64,000 nt of DNA, from positions 3,472,001 to 3,536,000 of the forward strand of contig NZ_BBWW01000001.1 in assembly GCF_001485215.1 (NCBI RefSeq). The letters run 5' to 3'. A model generated the notes under the pieces. That model was not told where the DNA came from. It saw only the letters and a list, made by a program, of their open reading frames with translations, and ran no database searches. The position numbers and the translations under genes are program-made. The DNA comes from Leptolyngbya sp. NIES-2104. GTDB taxonomy: Bacteria; Cyanobacteriota; Cyanobacteriia; Leptolyngbyales; Leptolyngbyaceae. Below, piece after piece: positions 62,623 through 64,000 of the stretch. Positions within the stretch are counted from its first letter, which is position 1, and each line of letters opens with the position of its first letter.

Positions 62623-63984
62623 ATGAGTCAGTATTCTCGCCGTCGATTCTTGTTCACCGCGACCGCCACTGGAATCGGTGCGATCGCGCTCAAAGGTTGT
62701 GTTGGAAACCCTCCAAGCTCTGGAGGAGGAACTGCAACGGCTCCCACTTCCCCTGGTGCTGTTCCTGCGGTGAATCCAGGTGGCGCTGATGCTCCAGAAG
62801 TCACCACCGCTCGTCTCGGCTATTTGCCCATCTTTGAAGCGGCACCGTTCATTGTGGCGGTGGAAAAAGGCTTCTTCAAAAAGTACGGCATGACCGATGT
62901 GCAAGTTCTGAAGCAATCGTCTTGGGGTGCACTGCGCGATAACATCGTCATCGGCGCAGGCGGCGGCGGAATCGATGGCGCACAATTCCAAATGCCGATG
63001 CCCTACGCGATCGCAGACGGCAGAATCACCGATAACCGGAAAGTGCCGATGTACGTGATGATGCAAACTTCCACACAGGGAAATGGAATTGCGATCGCCA
63101 ATAAGCACCTCGGCAAAAATCTCCACCTTGACTTATCTAAAGGCGGTGCCAATTATCTTAAAGAGCTTTCCTCGAAAGGCACACCGTTCACCGCAGCGTA
63201 CACTTTCCCTGGTGCAAACCAAGAATTGTGGATTCGCTACTGGCTGGCAGCAGGTGGAATTAACCCCGATACCGATGTCAAACTCATCGTCGTTCCTCCA
63301 GCGCAAACGGTCGCGAACATGAAGACCGGAACCATGGACGGATTTAGCACAGGCGACCCTTGGCCCTTCCGCATTTTGTCAGACAACATCGGCTTTATGG
63401 GTGCTCTGACCGCTCAAATGTGGAAAGACCACCCCGAAGAATACTTTGGCATGAGAGCCGATTGGGTAGACAAGCACCCGAAAGCCGCTAAAGCTTTGTT
63501 GAAAGGCATGATGGAGGCACAGCAATGGTGCGACAATCAGGCAAACCGCAAAGAACTCGCTCAAATTCTCAGCGGACGAGAATTCTTTAATCTGCCCGTC
63601 AACATTCTCGAAGCACCGCTAGCGGGTCGGTACAACATGGGCGACGGTCAGCCCGAAATCAACGATGCGGCGATGGGTCCGCTCTACTGGAAAGACAGCA
63701 AAGGCAGCGTGTCTTACCCATACAAGAGCCACGATATCTGGTTCCTGACCGAGAACATTCGCTGGGGCATCATTCCAGCAGAAACCGATGTGAAAGCATT
63801 GGTGGATAAAACCAATCGGGAAGATCTTTGGAAAGAAGCTGCGAAAGAAGCAGGAATTGCAGATGCAGATGTCCCCAAAGAAACGACCCGTGGCGTTGAA
63901 ACCTTCTTCGATGGCACGAAGTTCGATGCGGCGAATCCGACCGAATATCTCAAGAGCCTGAAAGTGAAGAAAGTCAACGTTTAG
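62623..63984 (+). CDS. cmpA: CmpA/NrtA-family ABC transporter substrate-binding lipoprotein
   Basis: 453 aa. A twin-arginine lipoprotein N-terminus (SRRRFLFTATATGIGAIALKGC) and Gly/Pro/Thr linker precede the solute-binding domain (LGYLPIFEAAPFIVAVEKGFF, GGGIDGAQFQMPMPYA, YTFPGANQELWIRYWLAAGG, MDGFSTGDPWP). The HPEEYFGMRADWVDKHPKA stretch has Glu where nitrate-binding NrtA has Lys, and ALKGC-GNPPSS and ILSGREFFN resemble bicarbonate-binding CmpA. It is probably the periplasmic bicarbonate receptor; nitrate or a related anion is not excluded. AGGAG lies 11 nt before the ATG. Downstream permease and ATPase genes would lie beyond the window. Confidence 0.82.
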   Translation: MSQYSRRRFLFTATATGIGAIALKGCVGNPPSSGGGTATAPTSPGAVPAVNPGGADAPEVTTARLGYLPIFEAAPFIVAVEKGFFKKYGMTDVQVLKQSSWGALRDNIVIGAGGGGIDGAQFQMPMPYAIADGRITDNRKVPMYVMMQTSTQGNGIAIANKHLGKNLHLDLSKGGANYLKELSSKGTPFTAAYTFPGANQELWIRYWLAAGGINPDTDVKLIVVPPAQTVANMKTGTMDGFSTGDPWPFRILSDNIGFMGALTAQMWKDHPEEYFGMRADWVDKHPKAAKALLKGMMEAQQWCDNQANRKELAQILSGREFFNLPVNILEAPLAGRYNMGDGQPEINDAAMGPLYWKDSKGSVSYPYKSHDIWFLTENIRWGIIPAETDVKALVDKTNREDLWKEAAKEAGIADADVPKETTRGVETFFDGTKFDAANPTEYLKSLKVKKVNV

Positions 63985-64000
63985 TGAAAGGATGCGATCG

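Noticed and set aside
62584-63126. 180-codon minus-strand frame opposite the cmpA-like gene
   Set aside because: Antisense shadow; the plus strand encodes a clear binding protein with lipobox and RBS.
1-64000. CRISPR arrays
   Set aside because: No regularly spaced repeat-spacer pattern was seen; the recurring CGATCG/GCGATCGC sites are HIP1-type palindromes scattered through coding DNA.

Overview
The window is chromosomal DNA from an oxygenic cyanobacterium, probably a filamentous Leptolyngbya-like lineage (the lineage is an inference). The evidence is very dense GCGATCGC/CGATCG (HIP1-type) palindromes and genes for photosystem I (psaI, psaK), photosystem II (psbE-psbF-psbL-psbJ with ycf48 and the rubredoxin rubA), NDH-1 (ndhC-ndhK-ndhJ), cytochrome b6f (petG) and cytochrome cM. 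Genes lie on both strands in short operons, often with overlapping stop and start codons and with clear hairpin terminators between convergent units.

Layout. 0-5.7 kb: end of tsaB and a GntR/UTRA regulator, divergent from a three-gene operon (membrane desaturase, MetX-like alpha/beta hydrolase, GlnT-like glutamine synthetase homologue), then a glycine-zipper protein and a nucleoside hydrolase. 5.8-11.3 kb: small proteins, then the photosynthesis block (psaI, psbJLFE, ycf48, rubA, ndhCKJ). 11.3-15.5 kb: accessory genes (DUF4268, DUF4926, DUF433, a UPF0175/DUF3368 toxin-antitoxin-like pair flanked by a duplicated gene tail, an exported protein, DUF1361). 15.5-30.2 kb: mostly core genes (petG, cytM, radC, psaK, an AtzE/AtzG-like amidase cluster, aroQ, cinA, a MraY/WecA-like transferase, glyA, glmU, a response regulator, lipA). 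30.2-38 kb: surface and envelope genes (a PEP-CTERM protein, glycosyltransferases, proline- and Ser/Thr-rich exported proteins, an L,D-transpeptidase) plus a BrnT/BrnA pair. 39-42 kb: a nitrogen-scavenging operon (formamidase, biuret hydrolase, BMP-family binding protein). 42.1-47.3 kb: a signalling region with a histidine-kinase-like gene split by an IS5-type insertion and two Ser/Thr kinases. 47.3-53.7 kb: hemE, an SDR protein, and an unusual partition-like locus: a PD-(D/E)XK-ParA fusion overlapping a ParB/HhH gene, divergent from a second ParA and followed by a Zeta/PNK-like kinase. 53.7-64 kb: glgC, gcvT-gcvH, an ABC permease, an egtC-egtB-egtD ergothioneine operon, DUF423 and a CmpA-like transporter protein.

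Two themes link the genes. One is nitrogen and one-carbon economy: biuret and amide hydrolysis, a carboxybiuret-hydrolase-like complex, a GlnT homologue, glyA, gcvT, gcvH and lipA. The other is a scattering of mobile or conflict-type modules (IS element, toxin-antitoxin-like pairs, Rpn-like nuclease, nuclease-ParA locus) between core genes. The strongest candidate for an undescribed system is the nuclease-ParA/ParB/ParA locus at 50.0-53.7 kb.
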